A stretch of 64,000 nt of DNA from Alkalibacillus flavidus (GCF_040545925.1 NZ_JBEPMX010000006.1:90937-154936); one strand, 5' to 3'. Numbered from the stretch's first letter, positions 8,989-17,709 are shown. Program-made: numbers and translations. The notes: a model not told the origin generated them from the sequence alone.

Positions 8989-9732
8989 CACATTCTTCTT
9001 CTGCTGTTCCATTTCCCACAATCGCTCAAAAAACGGCTGTCCTTTCGCCATTTTTTCACAAATCTCATCATGCTTCACGCTCCAACCTTGCTTCGCCTCA
9101 TCTAGCAAACATGCATACCCTTCATCAAACGTCATCCCTTGAATCGCATCATACTCTTCGGGGCGCCATTCGGTTAACCAGTATCGCAGTTCATCGAGTC
9201 GTTTAGCCTGCCCGAGCTGATCAATCATTAACATTAATAAATGCTTCAACTGCCGTTCTTTTCGCGTCAGGCCCGTCATATACTTCGGGTGTAATGACAA
9301 TATATGCCGCGCACCCGTTTGTTTCTTCGGCTTATAAGCAAAATCTTGCGCCTGTTTATGCGAAATTAAGTCCAAAATCAATCGCTCTTGTCTCGGAATC
9401 ACCCGACTTTTTCGAACCGGAATTTGATAACCTAACGTATCCACAGCCAGGACATGCTCGCCATCCGTCACAATAAAACAATAATCTAAAGCGAGACGTT
9501 TATGTTTTTTCTTCAAGTAAGCCCGTTTATAAACCGCTTCCAATAACATCGGCGGTAAATCAGCCATATCATTTTCTATGTAATCAAACAACGGGCGCGT
9601 CACATACACGACGGGGACCTGGTCTAATAGCTCAATCGAATCTTGTTTACGCCACTCGAAAAATTGACAGACGTTATAACCGTTTTCTTCACCTTCGAAC
9701 CAGTTCACCCAAATATCATGAACATAGATCAT
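8977..9732 (-). CDS. yjbA: UPF0736 / DUF3603 family protein YjbA
   Basis: A 251-residue cytoplasmic protein of unknown function, recognisable as YjbA by the N-terminus (YVHDIWVNWFEGEENGYNVC), the central LPPMLLEAVYKRAYLKKKH and VIPRQERLILDLI segments, its length and its place beside trpS. No catalytic motif is evident. Two ATGs lie 6 nt apart; the second (9732) has the better distance from GAGGG. Confidence 0.85.
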   Translation of the reverse strand: MIYVHDIWVNWFEGEENGYNVCQFFEWRKQDSIELLDQVPVVYVTRPLFDYIENDMADLPPMLLEAVYKRAYLKKKHKRLALDYCFIVTDGEHVLAVDTLGYQIPVRKSRVIPRQERLILDLISHKQAQDFAYKPKKQTGARHILSLHPKYMTGLTRKERQLKHLLMLMIDQLGQAKRLDELRYWLTEWRPEEYDAIQGMTFDEGYACLLDEAKQGWSVKHDEICEKMAKGQPFFERLWEMEQQKKNVLKK

Positions 9733-9803
9733 CGTCATCCCTCACTTCTGACGTTTTTCTGTTTATGCTCATTATCACCAAGTGACATATTTTTATTCCT
9801 AAT

Positions 9804-10010
9804 TTATGAGATAAATGGGTTTTTATACATCGAAAAAATGATCAATACAAACCCAACTGGCAACAAATAGCACTCTGGCCGCTTATAAATAAACACGATG
9901 AAATCTCCCCATCCCATCCCAACCGGCAGAAAGTTTAAATAGCCGATAATCGAAACAGCCCCAACGCAAGTAAACCCAAAACCTAGAAAAAATATGAACA
10001 ACGCCCACAT
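9804..10010 (-). CDS. Small membrane protein, unknown
   Basis: A 68-residue protein with two hydrophobic segments (residues about 2-28 and 48-65) joined by a short loop (IYKRPECY). AGGGG lies 8 nt before the ATG, supporting translation. No family recognised. It follows fabF after an array-containing gap and precedes yjbA. Confidence 0.55.
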   Translation of the reverse strand: MWALFIFFLGFGFTCVGAVSIIGYLNFLPVGMGWGDFIVFIYKRPECYLLPVGFVLIIFSMYKNPFIS

Positions 10011-10162
10011 ACGTGCATCCCCTATTCCATCGATGCCCGTCCAATGCTGCTACGTCTAAGTATTCGTAATATAGTTTATGTGTGAGATGTTAGAAACATA
10101 CGGACTACTACCACAAAAAGATTAGCGAATTATGTCCCGGGAAATAGTGTTTTCCTATCTAG

Positions 10163-10260
10163 TTTTGAAATAAATCACCGAATTTATTTCAAAACTCCCC
10201 TTATTTATTTCATAATTCAAGGTACTTATTCAATAACTCAAGGGAGTTATTGAATAAGTT
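10163..10260. repeat. 21-bp tandem array, family A (A4), five units
   Basis: Units at 10163, 10184, 10205, 10226 and 10247 have cores TTTTGAAATAA, TTATTTCAAAA, TTATTTCATAA, TTATTCAATAA and TTATTGAATAA, with 10-bp spacers. It occupies most of the 328-bp gap downstream of fabF; the rest of the gap shows no gene. Confidence 0.85.
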
Positions 10261-10283
10261 CAAAAGCAGACAACCCCAAACAT

Positions 10284-10321
10284 AAAAAACCTGCATCACG
10301 ACAACTGTCGCGATGCAGGGC
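10284..10321 (-). terminator. Terminator of the fabH-fabF operon
   Basis: Minus-strand stem CCTGCATC/GATGCAGG with an extended lower stem, followed by six T. Confidence 0.85.
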
Positions 10322-10338
10322 ATTCAATTCTATTCTCA

Positions 10339-11580
10339 TTATCCTTCAAACGTTTTAAACACGAGTGACGCGTTGTGGCCGCCGAAGCCGAGTGAGTTCG
10401 TCATCACAGTACTCAATTCAGCTTCACGCTTCTCATTCGGCACATAATCCAAATCACAGTCTGGATCAGGCGTTTCATAGTTCACTGTCGGAGGCATCAC
10501 TTGATCTTGTAATGCTAACACCGAAATGATCGCTTCCAAACCGCCAGCAGCACCTAATAAGTGACCAGTCATTGATTTCGTTGAGCTCATCGCTAAATCG
10601 TAAGCATGATCGCCAAACACCGTCTTCACTGCTTGCGTCTCAAACTGATCATTATACGCCGTACTCGTGCCGTGCGCGTTAATATATTGCACAGCGTCAC
10701 CGCTCATCTCAGCATCATCTAGCGCTTGCTGCATCGCGCGAGCTGCCCCTTCACCTTCTGGGGCTGGTGCCGTAATATGATACGCATCCCCTGTTGAGCC
10801 GTAACCGACGATCTCCGCGTAAATTTTCGCGCCACGCGCTTGGGCCGATTCGAGTGATTCTAAAATCAACACGCCTGCCCCTTCACCCATGACAAAACCG
10901 TCACGATCGTTGTCAAACGGACGGCTCGCTGTTTTCGGATCTTGATTCGTCGTCAATGCTTTAGAACTGGAGAAACCAGCAAATGACATATTATTAATCG
11001 GTGATTCCGCACCACCTGTAATCATCGTATCCGCATCACCACGCTCGATCACCTTAAACGCATCGCCGATCGAGTTCGTCCCAGATGCACACGCTGTCAC
11101 TGTACACGAATTAATCCCTTTCGCTCCAAACATAATCGACACTTGGCCCGCTGCCATATCCGGAATCATCATCGGCACGAAAAATGGACTGACGCGACGT
11201 TGACCTTTGTCTAAAAACTTACGAAACTGCTCTTCATATGTCGTCATACCACCAATACCAGAGCCAATCCAAACCCCCGTTCGGTCAGCGTTGCTCTCAT
11301 CAATTGTTAAATCGGCATCGTCAATCGCCATTTTCGACGCTGCCACCGCGTATTGCGTAAACAAGTCCATCTTCTTCGCATCACGTTTGTCCATATAGTT
11401 CCCAGGATCAAAATCTTTCAATTCTGCTGCGATTTTCGCCGGAAATTCATCAGCATCCACTTTCGTCACACCGTCAATGCCAACATAACCGTCTAAAACA
11501 TTTTGCCACATCGTTTCAACATCATTACCGACAGGTGAGACTGTGCCTAAGCCTGTCACGACTACACGTCTCTTTGACAT
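10339..11580 (-). CDS. fabF: 3-oxoacyl-ACP synthase II
   Basis: A 413-residue condensing enzyme that elongates acyl-ACP with malonyl-ACP in fatty acid synthesis. The catalytic triad is visible: Cys in TVTACASGTNS (about 163), His in NAHGTSTAYND (about 303) and His in MTGHLLGAAGG (about 340), with the C-terminal NSLGFGGHN. AAAGGAGG is 9 nt before ATG 11580; an ATG 9 nt further upstream abuts the binding site. It lies 38 nt downstream of fabH in one operon, presumably under the FapR-type operator upstream of fabH. Confidence 0.97.
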   Translation of the reverse strand: MSKRRVVVTGLGTVSPVGNDVETMWQNVLDGYVGIDGVTKVDADEFPAKIAAELKDFDPGNYMDKRDAKKMDLFTQYAVAASKMAIDDADLTIDESNADRTGVWIGSGIGGMTTYEEQFRKFLDKGQRRVSPFFVPMMIPDMAAGQVSIMFGAKGINSCTVTACASGTNSIGDAFKVIERGDADTMITGGAESPINNMSFAGFSSSKALTTNQDPKTASRPFDNDRDGFVMGEGAGVLILESLESAQARGAKIYAEIVGYGSTGDAYHITAPAPEGEGAARAMQQALDDAEMSGDAVQYINAHGTSTAYNDQFETQAVKTVFGDHAYDLAMSSTKSMTGHLLGAAGGLEAIISVLALQDQVMPPTVNYETPDPDCDLDYVPNEKREAELSTVMTNSLGFGGHNASLVFKTFEG

Positions 11581-11618
11581 GATATTCATCCTCCTTTAAA
11601 AATACGATTCTTCAGACA

Positions 11619-12557
11619 TTATTTACCCCATTTTATAGCGACAGCACCCCATGTGAGGCCACCGCCAAATCCAACGAGTACGACAACATCATCTTCTTTT
11701 ATTCTACCCGCTTTAACATCTTCTGACAATGCAATCGGAATCGACGCCGCCGATGTATTACCATAACGATCTACCGATTTCGACATTTTTTCAACCGGAA
11801 TCTCTAAATTCTGTCTAGCCGCTTCCATAATTCGAATATTCGCTTGGTGTGGGATCAAGTAGTCAACATCATCCTTTGTTAAACCTGCTTGATGGACCAC
11901 ATTTAATGAAGAATCAGCCATCTTACGGACCGCGAATTTAAACACTTCACGCCCATTCATATAAATCACATCTTCATCGGTTTGATGTAAATATGGAATG
12001 CCTGTCCCATCACTACCTAATTCATGCGCTAAAATACCGCGCTCTTCTGAAACATTCGAAACAATCGCTGCGCCTGCACCATCACCGAATAAAACCGCTG
12101 TATTACGATCTTCCCAGTTCGTGATTTTCGACAATTTCTCAACGCCAATCACCAAAATATTTTGGTGCACGCCCGCTTCAACAAACTGCTTCGCCGTAAT
12201 AACACCATACATAAACCCTGCACAAGCCGCACTAACATCCATCGCTGGAATTTGCCGTGCGCCTAGTCGGTTTTGCAACTGACACGCCACAGACGGAAAG
12301 CCCATATCCGATGTCACCGTTGCCACTAAAATCATATCTAAATCTTCGCCGCTAAGACCCGCTTCATCTAAAGCCCCAACCGCTGCTTCATACGCTAAAT
12401 CAGACGTGTCCATATCATCCGTTGCAATCCGACGCTCTTCAATCCCCGTTCGCGTACGAATCCACTCATCGGACGTATCGACGATCTTCTCCATATCGAA
12501 ATTCGTTAAAACCTTCTCAGGCACATAATGGCCCGTTCCGATTAAACCCGCTTTCAT
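11619..12557 (-). CDS. fabH: 3-oxoacyl-ACP synthase III
   Basis: A 312-residue initiating condensing enzyme (acyl-CoA plus malonyl-ACP). Active-site Cys in DVSAACAGFMYG (about 112), His in LIPHQANIRI (about 238) and Asn in RYGNTSAASIP (about 268) are all present, so the triad is intact. Bacillus FabH prefers branched-chain primers (family knowledge). First gene of the fabH-fabF operon, with a strong promoter and FapR-like operator upstream. Confidence 0.97.
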   Translation of the reverse strand: MKAGLIGTGHYVPEKVLTNFDMEKIVDTSDEWIRTRTGIEERRIATDDMDTSDLAYEAAVGALDEAGLSGEDLDMILVATVTSDMGFPSVACQLQNRLGARQIPAMDVSAACAGFMYGVITAKQFVEAGVHQNILVIGVEKLSKITNWEDRNTAVLFGDGAGAAIVSNVSEERGILAHELGSDGTGIPYLHQTDEDVIYMNGREVFKFAVRKMADSSLNVVHQAGLTKDDVDYLIPHQANIRIMEAARQNLEIPVEKMSKSVDRYGNTSAASIPIALSEDVKAGRIKEDDVVVLVGFGGGLTWGAVAIKWGK

Positions 12558-12594
12558 ATCGCGTCATCTCCTAACGATTAACTTCTATCATCAT

Positions 12595-12623
12595 ATATTA
12601 TGACCTGGTTCTAATTTTATCAA
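12595..12623 (-). promoter_or_regulatory. fabH promoter with FapR-type operator
   Basis: On the minus strand TTGATA (12623-12618) and TAATAT (12600-12595) are separated by 17 bp. The spacer and -10 carry ATTAGAACCAGGTCATAAT (12615-12597), close to the published FapR consensus ATTAGTACCTAGTCTTAAT. A repressor bound there would cover the promoter; FapR is released by malonyl-CoA. Confidence 0.82.
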
Positions 12624-12677
12624 ATTATCCACCGATTTCAACGATTTTATTTTAAACAAAATCGCGAACCCCCGAAT

Positions 12678-12950
12678 TCACTGCTCTAAATCAAGCGTGA
12701 TAACAGACACACGGTCGGCTTCCACAGGACACGTCTCGCCAATACAAATCGCTTCATGAAACGGTTCATAATCACGTCCATCATCTTCAACGAACGTAAA
12801 TTTAGCATGGCGTGCCACCATCGCATAATAATGCCACGCTTCATCTGTTTCTAATTCGTCATGACCCACAACATCGTGACCGGCATACAAATAATATTCC
12901 ATCACTTGAAAACCAAATGGATGAAAACACGGATAGACAAATACTTTCAT
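12678..12950 (-). CDS. Conserved-looking hypothetical protein
   Basis: A 90-residue soluble, acidic protein that I cannot assign. It opens MKVFVYPCFHPFGFQVMEYY and contains paired cysteines (CIGETCPVEADR, near 70). A GAGGAGATCC-type binding site precedes the start. It lies upstream of the fabHF promoter in the same orientation. Confidence 0.6.
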   Translation of the reverse strand: MKVFVYPCFHPFGFQVMEYYLYAGHDVVGHDELETDEAWHYYAMVARHAKFTFVEDDGRDYEPFHEAICIGETCPVEADRVSVITLDLEQ

Positions 12951-13052
12951 ACCAGGATCTCCTCACTCAACCGTCACAATTTTTTTATTTATTTTTTAGC
13001 CAAGCTTTGATACACTAAGGTGTGGAATGTATAGATAAATGAGGTGAACTAT

Positions 13053-13226
13053 ATGCGTTTAATTTCAACAGCAGTTTGGAGCTTTTTATTAAGTGCCATG
13101 ATCGTATATGTAATCGGAAGTATGGCAGGCATTAGCTTTAATTTATCAGCCGCTATTGGCATTGCCGTCGTCTTCACACTTGCCACCGTCATTCTAGGTG
13201 AAACGGTTATTACGGACGAAGAATGA
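13053..13226 (+). CDS. yjzD: YjzD-like small membrane protein (DUF2929)
   Basis: A 57-residue protein with two transmembrane helices (residues about 3-25 and 31-50) and a short acidic tail, resembling the DUF2929 family typified by B. subtilis YjzD, which lies in the same fab/yja neighbourhood. ATG 13053 follows GAGGTG; a GTG 9 nt upstream is part of that site. Function unknown. Confidence 0.65.
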   Translation: MRLISTAVWSFLLSAMIVYVIGSMAGISFNLSAAIGIAVVFTLATVILGETVITDEE

Positions 13227-13266
13227 CGCTCATTCGTCCTGACTATGAATGATACAATGCAACAAC

Positions 13267-13306
13267 TGAGGTTGACTTCCAATCGGTAAGTCAACCTCCT
13301 TTTTTA
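13267..13306. terminator. Bidirectional terminator
   Basis: GAGGTTGACTT pairs with AAGTCAACCTC, followed by TTTTTT; it serves yjzD and the convergent gene ending at 13314. Confidence 0.88.
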
Positions 13307-13313
13307 TGTTGAA

Positions 13314-13622
13314 CTACCACGGTAATAAACTCAATGCCGCCACAAATGTAAGTGGAATAATTAAACGGCTTAATCCATATTGAAACGGCGGATAACCATA
13401 CCCTTGTGGACCGTAACCACCATAGCTATGTGGGCCATATCCGTACGGGCGAACAGGGAATTGCGGGACGTGTTGCGATGGGACGACTAAATGAACATGC
13501 TCATCATCTAAACCACAGACGTAACCTTCAATTTGATCGCCTGTTGTCGTTTCTAATAAAACATGTTGATCCATATGTTGCTGACACCAATCATACGCAG
13601 GCTGTTTCGTTTCATGTACCAT
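13314..13622 (-). CDS. Hypothetical protein with Sm-like N-terminus and Gly-Tyr-Pro-rich centre
   Basis: A 102-residue protein. Residues 10-45 (HVLLETTTGDQIEGYVCGLDDEHVHLVVP) have the strand-turn pattern of an Sm/KOW-like small barrel. Residues about 52-80 are rich in Gly, Tyr and Pro (GYGPHSYGGYGPQGYGY), as in some spore-coat or surface-associated Bacillus proteins, and a hydrophobic C-terminus follows. The start ATG 13622 has AAAGGGGAGG 5 nt upstream. No function assigned. It diverges from uppP across a short shared promoter region. Confidence 0.7.
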   Translation of the reverse strand: MVHETKQPAYDWCQQHMDQHVLLETTTGDQIEGYVCGLDDEHVHLVVPSQHVPQFPVRPYGYGPHSYGGYGPQGYGYPPFQYGLSRLIIPLTFVAALSLLPW

Positions 13623-13705
13623 AATTACCTCCCCTTTCACGTACAATGTATTCAAGACAGTCGGGTTATGTGCACATTCTATTATTGTTGAGGAGGTTTC
13701 ATGCA

Positions 13706-14518
13706 TTGAACGATTTTGTTGAACTGATGCAATACATATTTTTAGGGTTATTCCAAGGCTTCACCGAACCGATTCCGATTTCATCGAGCGGGCATTTAGT
13801 CATGCTCAGATCGTTATTTGATATAGGGAACACTGGCATTACCTTTGAAGCCTTTATTAACTTCGGCTCATTAATCGCTGTCGTAACTATATATAGACGA
13901 GATATATGGCAGCTTATCGTCGGAAGTAGTCGGTTTTTATTTAACCGAGACGAAGCATCACGGGCTGATTTTCGCTACGCCTTTCTCTTAATCATCGCGA
14001 CGATTCCAGCTGGATTGTTAGGCGTCTTATTAGAGGATTCGATCGGAGAAATTTCTGACCGTGTTAAACTCGTCGGCGTAACGCTTATTTTAACCGCCAT
14101 CGCTTTGTGGATTATCCGCAACTTTCACGGCCATAAAGACGATGAGCAATTGACGATAAAAGATGCCGTCATCGTCGGGTTTGCCCAAGCCGTTGCCCTT
14201 GTACCAGGTATTAGCCGTTCAGGCGCAACGATTGTCGCTTCGATGCTTGTTGGGATGAAACGCCGTAGTGCATTACGGTTTTCCTTTTTAATGTACATCC
14301 CTGTCAGTGTCGGGACGATGATTTTCGCTGTCAGTGATGTATTAGGCAACCCAGAAGTGTCGAGTCAGTTTATGCTCTATCTGATTGCTCTGATTGCTGC
14401 GATCTTCTCATCTTACATCGCGCTACTCTTATTCATTAACATTATGACAGCCGGCAAATTAAAATACTTCGCTTACTACTGCCTCATCGTCGGTATTTTG
14501 GCGTTGGTGTTTTTATAA
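13706..14518 (+). CDS. uppP: Undecaprenyl-diphosphate phosphatase
   Basis: A 270-residue polytopic membrane enzyme of the BacA/UppP family that dephosphorylates undecaprenyl diphosphate to recycle the cell-wall lipid carrier. Signature motifs are GLFQGFTEPIPISSSGHL (about 12-29) and VPGISRSGATI (about 163-173), the catalytic Glu and Ser/Arg regions. The start is TTG 13706, 9 nt after AGGAGG. An ATG at 13701 is in another frame and stops after two codons. The EPIPISSS wording differs from the commoner EFLPISS. Confidence 0.9.
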   Translation: MNDFVELMQYIFLGLFQGFTEPIPISSSGHLVMLRSLFDIGNTGITFEAFINFGSLIAVVTIYRRDIWQLIVGSSRFLFNRDEASRADFRYAFLLIIATIPAGLLGVLLEDSIGEISDRVKLVGVTLILTAIALWIIRNFHGHKDDEQLTIKDAVIVGFAQAVALVPGISRSGATIVASMLVGMKRRSALRFSFLMYIPVSVGTMIFAVSDVLGNPEVSSQFMLYLIALIAAIFSSYIALLLFINIMTAGKLKYFAYYCLIVGILALVFL

Positions 14519-14526
14519 GTCATTAA

Positions 14527-14572
14527 ACCAAAAAACAACTTCCTACATCTATCTAGGAAGTTGTTTTTTATG
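14527..14572 (+). terminator. Terminator of uppP
   Basis: AAAAAACAACTTCCTA/TAGGAAGTTGTTTTTT hairpin after the stop codon; usable in both directions. Confidence 0.88.
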
Positions 14573-14579
14573 TATACTC

Positions 14580-14825
14580 TTATTTTTCACGCACATAAAT
14601 TTTATAACTCGCAACAACGCCACCGATGATCAACACGCCTGAGATTAAATTGACGATATTAAAATTCATCTGATATTCATGAGGCGAATAACTCCCTGCC
14701 ATCGATGCTTGAAAGGCTGCGCGACCTAGCATGGGCATGACTTCATTTAAAATATTCGTCACAAACAACACACATAAGCCAATGACAACGAGCAAATTAC
14801 TAAAGAAAAATAAAATTTTGTTCAA
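14580..14825 (-). CDS. Small membrane protein, unknown
   Basis: An 81-residue protein with two transmembrane helices (residues about 3-24 and 55-75) flanking an extracytoplasmic loop. TTG 14825 is favoured because AAGGGGGGAAGG lies just upstream; a longer in-frame start lacks a site. No family recognised. It follows yitW after a terminator. Confidence 0.55.
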   Translation of the reverse strand: MNKILFFFSNLLVVIGLCVLFVTNILNEVMPMLGRAAFQASMAGSYSPHEYQMNFNIVNLISGVLIIGGVVASYKIYVREK

Positions 14826-14849
14826 AACACCTTCCCCCCTTAACATCAT

Positions 14850-14882
14850 TAAAAAACAGCCCAAGCAAATTGGACTGTTTCA
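14850..14882 (-). terminator. Terminator of yitW
   Basis: Minus-strand AAACAGTCC/GGGCTGTTTTTT hairpin just after the stop of the DUF59 gene. Confidence 0.75.
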
Positions 14883-14888
14883 TAACAA

Positions 14889-15200
14889 TTAATCTGGAAT
14901 GCCGAGTGCGATTTTCGCATAACGTGACATACGTTCTTTCGTCCATGGTGGATTCCAAACGATATTCACTTCGACTTCGTTAACTTCTGGAAGATCGATT
15001 AATGCTTGTTTCACATCCATCTCGATCGTCGCAGCAAGTGGGCACCCCATTGCTGTCAGTGTCATTGTGACAGTCGCTAGCCCTTCTTCGTCTAAGTCGA
15101 TATTATATACGAGACCTAAATTGACAATATCAATACCAAGTTCTGGGTCAATAACATTTTCAAGTGATCCCCATAAATTTTCTTCCAAGGCTTGATCCAT
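14889..15200 (-). CDS. yitW: MIP18/DUF59 family Fe-S assembly protein (YitW type)
   Basis: A 103-residue DUF59 (PaaD/SufT-like) protein linked to iron-sulfur cluster maturation. It opens LENVIDPELGIDIVNLGLVY and has the conserved TLTAMGCPLA with the reactive Cys (about 56) and VNIVWNPPWTKERMS. The start ATG 15200 follows AAGGAGG. It lies next to a yitV-type esterase and opposite a yitU-type phosphatase, the same trio as in B. subtilis. Confidence 0.9.
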   Translation of the reverse strand: MDQALEENLWGSLENVIDPELGIDIVNLGLVYNIDLDEEGLATVTMTLTAMGCPLAATIEMDVKQALIDLPEVNEVEVNIVWNPPWTKERMSRYAKIALGIPD

Positions 15201-15275
15201 GTTCGAGTCCTCCTTCAAACATTCTCTACTCTATTATAAACACGTTTGCACTCATTTTTAAAGTAAAATTATTTA

Positions 15276-16037
15276 TTATAAATATGTCTGCATCCAATCA
15301 CGTAACGCCATCATCGCTTCTCGACTCACTTTATGATCGCGCCCAGGCTCTGAAACAAATTTGACGTGCTTAGCCCCCGCTTCTTGCAGTTGTTGGTAAA
15401 ATTCGACGGCGTGATCATACGGAACGACGGCATCTTGTTCCCCGTGCCAAATAAACAGTGGTCGGTCGTTCAGTACGTCAATTTGTTGTGATAAGTCGAT
15501 TGGATTTAATGCTTCTAGCTGTGCTTGCAATTCGTCATCACTAAACGGCAACTCAATCCCTTGCGCCTCAATACCTTTTAATAAATAATTCGCCATCGCT
15601 TGCATATTCGCCGAGCCCATCATGATACCAGCTGCTCGAATATGACTATATTGCGTTAACGCAGCTGCTGTCGAAATGCCACCCATACTTGTCCCTGCGA
15701 CACCGATTCGTCCAGCCTCTAACAACGCTTGATTCGTCAGCCACGTTTCTATATTAGAAAAATCTTTTATATTTTGCTCAACAACCCGCCAAAATTCAAA
15801 CTGAATCGCTTCATCCGATATATCACCTTGGCGTTCGCCGTGATGCAATGCTTCTGGTAATACGACACGATAGCCAGCTTCAGCTAATAAATAGGCGACT
15901 GGTAAGTTTTGTTCTTTCGCACTTGTAAACCCGTGAAAGTAGACTATAACCGGAAGTGGTGCCACTTGTTGCGTTTGTTCGTGGATAATTAATGCAGGTA
16001 TATCGTTAATGGTTTGTTCGTCAATAACAATAGCCAT
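15276..16037 (-). CDS. yitV: Alpha/beta hydrolase, YitV-type esterase
   Basis: A 253-residue alpha/beta hydrolase. The nucleophile elbow GTSMGG (near 120), the oxyanion segment YFHGFTSAKEQN (near 35), the acidic residue in WHGEQDAVVPY (near 195) and the catalytic His in RDHKVS (near 232) complete the triad. Relatives are prolyl-oligopeptidase-like esterases; the natural substrate is unknown. It diverges from yitU over a 160-bp gap. Confidence 0.85.
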   Translation of the reverse strand: MAIVIDEQTINDIPALIIHEQTQQVAPLPVIVYFHGFTSAKEQNLPVAYLLAEAGYRVVLPEALHHGERQGDISDEAIQFEFWRVVEQNIKDFSNIETWLTNQALLEAGRIGVAGTSMGGISTAAALTQYSHIRAAGIMMGSANMQAMANYLLKGIEAQGIELPFSDDELQAQLEALNPIDLSQQIDVLNDRPLFIWHGEQDAVVPYDHAVEFYQQLQEAGAKHVKFVSEPGRDHKVSREAMMALRDWMQTYL

Positions 16038-16195
16038 GGTCGTCCCCTCCTCGAAATCATTTTATGACTATAATAATAAAGTAATTTAAGCTGTGAGACA
16101 ACTAGAACAATTAATAAGCCGAGGTGACAAACGACACAAAATATGGTATGATACTTTAATTAGAAAAACGCAAAAAGGTAATTGAGGTGAAACCC

Positions 16196-17029
16196 ATGAA
16201 GCAACATCTTATTGCATTAGATTTAGATGGGACTTTATTAAATAACGATAAAATCATTTCCGATAGAACGTTAAAAACAATCGAAGCAGCTCGTAAAGCC
16301 GGTCACATCGTTGCGATTGCAACCGGCAGGCCGTACCGCGTGAGCCGTCAATTTTATCAACAACTCGGACTCGACACGCCGATTGTCAATATGAACGGCG
16401 CTCTCGTCCACCACCCGAAACAGCCGAACTGGGATCATTTACATTCCCCGCTTCCAAGAGAGGTTGCGTTTGATATCGTCGACACGTGTTACGATTTCGG
16501 TGTGCAAAATATTTTGGCGGAAATTATGGACCAAGTGTACATTGAATTTCAAAACAATCACGAGATCACGCAATTTTTCCAAGCAGGCACGGAATCACCG
16601 GCGATTTTCGGGAACATGAAACAAAACTTAGCCACAGACCCGTCATCTGTATTAATCCACCCTTTCGACGACCGTATCGATTCCATCCGAAACACGTTAA
16701 CCGAACGTCACGCATCGATTGTCGATCACCGTAAATGGGGTGCACCATTCCATGTCATCGAAGTCATTCGCTCTGACTTACACAAAGCAGTCGGCGTCCA
16801 AAAAATTGCCAAAGAATACGACATTCCACAAGAACGGATTATTGCTTTTGGCGATGAAGACAACGATTTTGAAATGATCGATTATGCCGGCGTCGGTGTT
16901 GCAATGGATAACGGGATTGGCGAACTGAAATCGATGGCCAACGAAATTACCCATTCGAACCACGATGACGGCGTTGCACGCTTTTTAGAAACGTATTTAG
17001 GCTTACCGCAAACAATTTTAACCAAATAG
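16196..17029 (+). CDS. yitU: HAD-family phosphatase, Cof type (YitU)
   Basis: A 277-residue haloacid dehalogenase-superfamily phosphatase with a type IIB cap. Motif I is LDLDGTLLNND (about 7-17), motif II is ATGRP (near 43), motif III is the Lys in the HKAVGVQK region (near 199), and motif IV is FGDEDNDFEM (near 221). B. subtilis YitU is reported to act on flavin-pathway phosphates (family knowledge). ATG 16196 follows GAGGTG by 6 nt. Confidence 0.9.
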   Translation: MKQHLIALDLDGTLLNNDKIISDRTLKTIEAARKAGHIVAIATGRPYRVSRQFYQQLGLDTPIVNMNGALVHHPKQPNWDHLHSPLPREVAFDIVDTCYDFGVQNILAEIMDQVYIEFQNNHEITQFFQAGTESPAIFGNMKQNLATDPSSVLIHPFDDRIDSIRNTLTERHASIVDHRKWGAPFHVIEVIRSDLHKAVGVQKIAKEYDIPQERIIAFGDEDNDFEMIDYAGVGVAMDNGIGELKSMANEITHSNHDDGVARFLETYLGLPQTILTK

Positions 17030-17036
17030 TTTCTCC

Positions 17037-17069
17037 AAGTGACCATGTTTTATCTGGTCACTTTTTTTA
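17037..17069 (+). terminator. Terminator of yitU
   Basis: AAGTGACCA/TGGTCACTTTTTTT hairpin. Confidence 0.88.
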
Positions 17070-17202
17070 TTTTCATTCCATCATTACCAACAATCGTATA
17101 ACATATTGTGACCGTGCTGAGCCATACTAATCGTGAACGCGACATATCGTGTTCGATTTCGACGACTTGGCCACTCGTCACACATCATGAGGAGGTCCAT
17201 TC

Positions 17203-17328
17203 ATGCGCGAGAAAAAACCACATCCCGGTCGCAAAGTGAATCCACAAGCGAAACACGGTCGCCGTGCGTTTTCTGATCAAGACCGTAAACGCAAAGAGCA
17301 AAACGTCTACAATCGAGGAGGGTTTTAA
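17203..17328 (+). CDS. Small basic protein, unknown
   Basis: A 41-codon frame preceded by ATGAGGAGG. The product is highly basic and hydrophilic (GRKVNPQAKHGRRAF, DRKRKEQNVYNRGGF). Its TAA overlaps the ATG of the next gene (TAATG), implying translational coupling. Its role is unknown; the strong start signals argue that it is real. Confidence 0.65.
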   Translation: MREKKPHPGRKVNPQAKHGRRAFSDQDRKRKEQNVYNRGGF

Positions 17329-17525
17329 TGGCACATTTAATGAACCAAGCTCGACAAGCGATGCAAAACTTAACGAATAAGCGTGACCAACATCAATCAC
17401 ACGAAGCAAACCAAGAAGATATCCAAGCCGTTCAACAATGCATTCAATCCGCCTATGAACAATGCTCACCAGAAGAAGAACAAGAATTGAAGCAACTCGA
17501 ACAACAATTAAATCAATATCAATAA
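17328..17525 (+). CDS. yitR: YitR-like small protein (DUF3813)
   Basis: A 65-residue, Gln/Glu-rich, largely helical protein starting MAHLMNQARQAMQNLTNK. It resembles the DUF3813 family, whose B. subtilis member YitR is near yitU. Translation is coupled to the preceding basic protein by a one-base overlap, and GAGGAGGG lies upstream. Function unknown. Family assignment rests on N-terminal similarity and synteny. Confidence 0.55.
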   Translation: MAHLMNQARQAMQNLTNKRDQHQSHEANQEDIQAVQQCIQSAYEQCSPEEEQELKQLEQQLNQYQ

Positions 17526-17528
17526 CGT

Positions 17529-17571
17529 CACAAAACGCCACAAGACGATTGAACTTGTGGCGTTTTGTCAT
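17529..17571 (+). terminator. Terminator of the yitR-like operon
   Basis: CAAAACGCCACAAG/CTTGTGGCGTTTTG hairpin immediately before array B1. Confidence 0.88.
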
Positions 17572-17709
17572 GTTCGCCGTATGTACACGCTATTTCGCCG
17601 TATATTTTCCGATTTTCGCCGTATCCGCACCAAATTTCGCCGTATCACATCAAAAAATCGCCGTATCCTCACAAATTTTCGCCGTATAAGGACATATTTC
17701 CGCCGTAAA
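17572..17709 (+). repeat. 21-bp tandem array, family B (B1), seven units
   Basis: CGCCGTAT begins at 17575, 17596, 17617, 17638, 17659, 17680 and 17701 (the last is CGCCGTAA), exactly 21 bp apart. It is usually preceded by TTT, giving the core TTTCGCCGTAT and 10 variable bases. It starts right after a terminator. Confidence 0.92.

Noticed and set aside
17572..17709. CRISPR array
   Set aside because: The repeated part is 11 bp and the spacers 10 bp, far shorter than any CRISPR array, and no cas genes are present.
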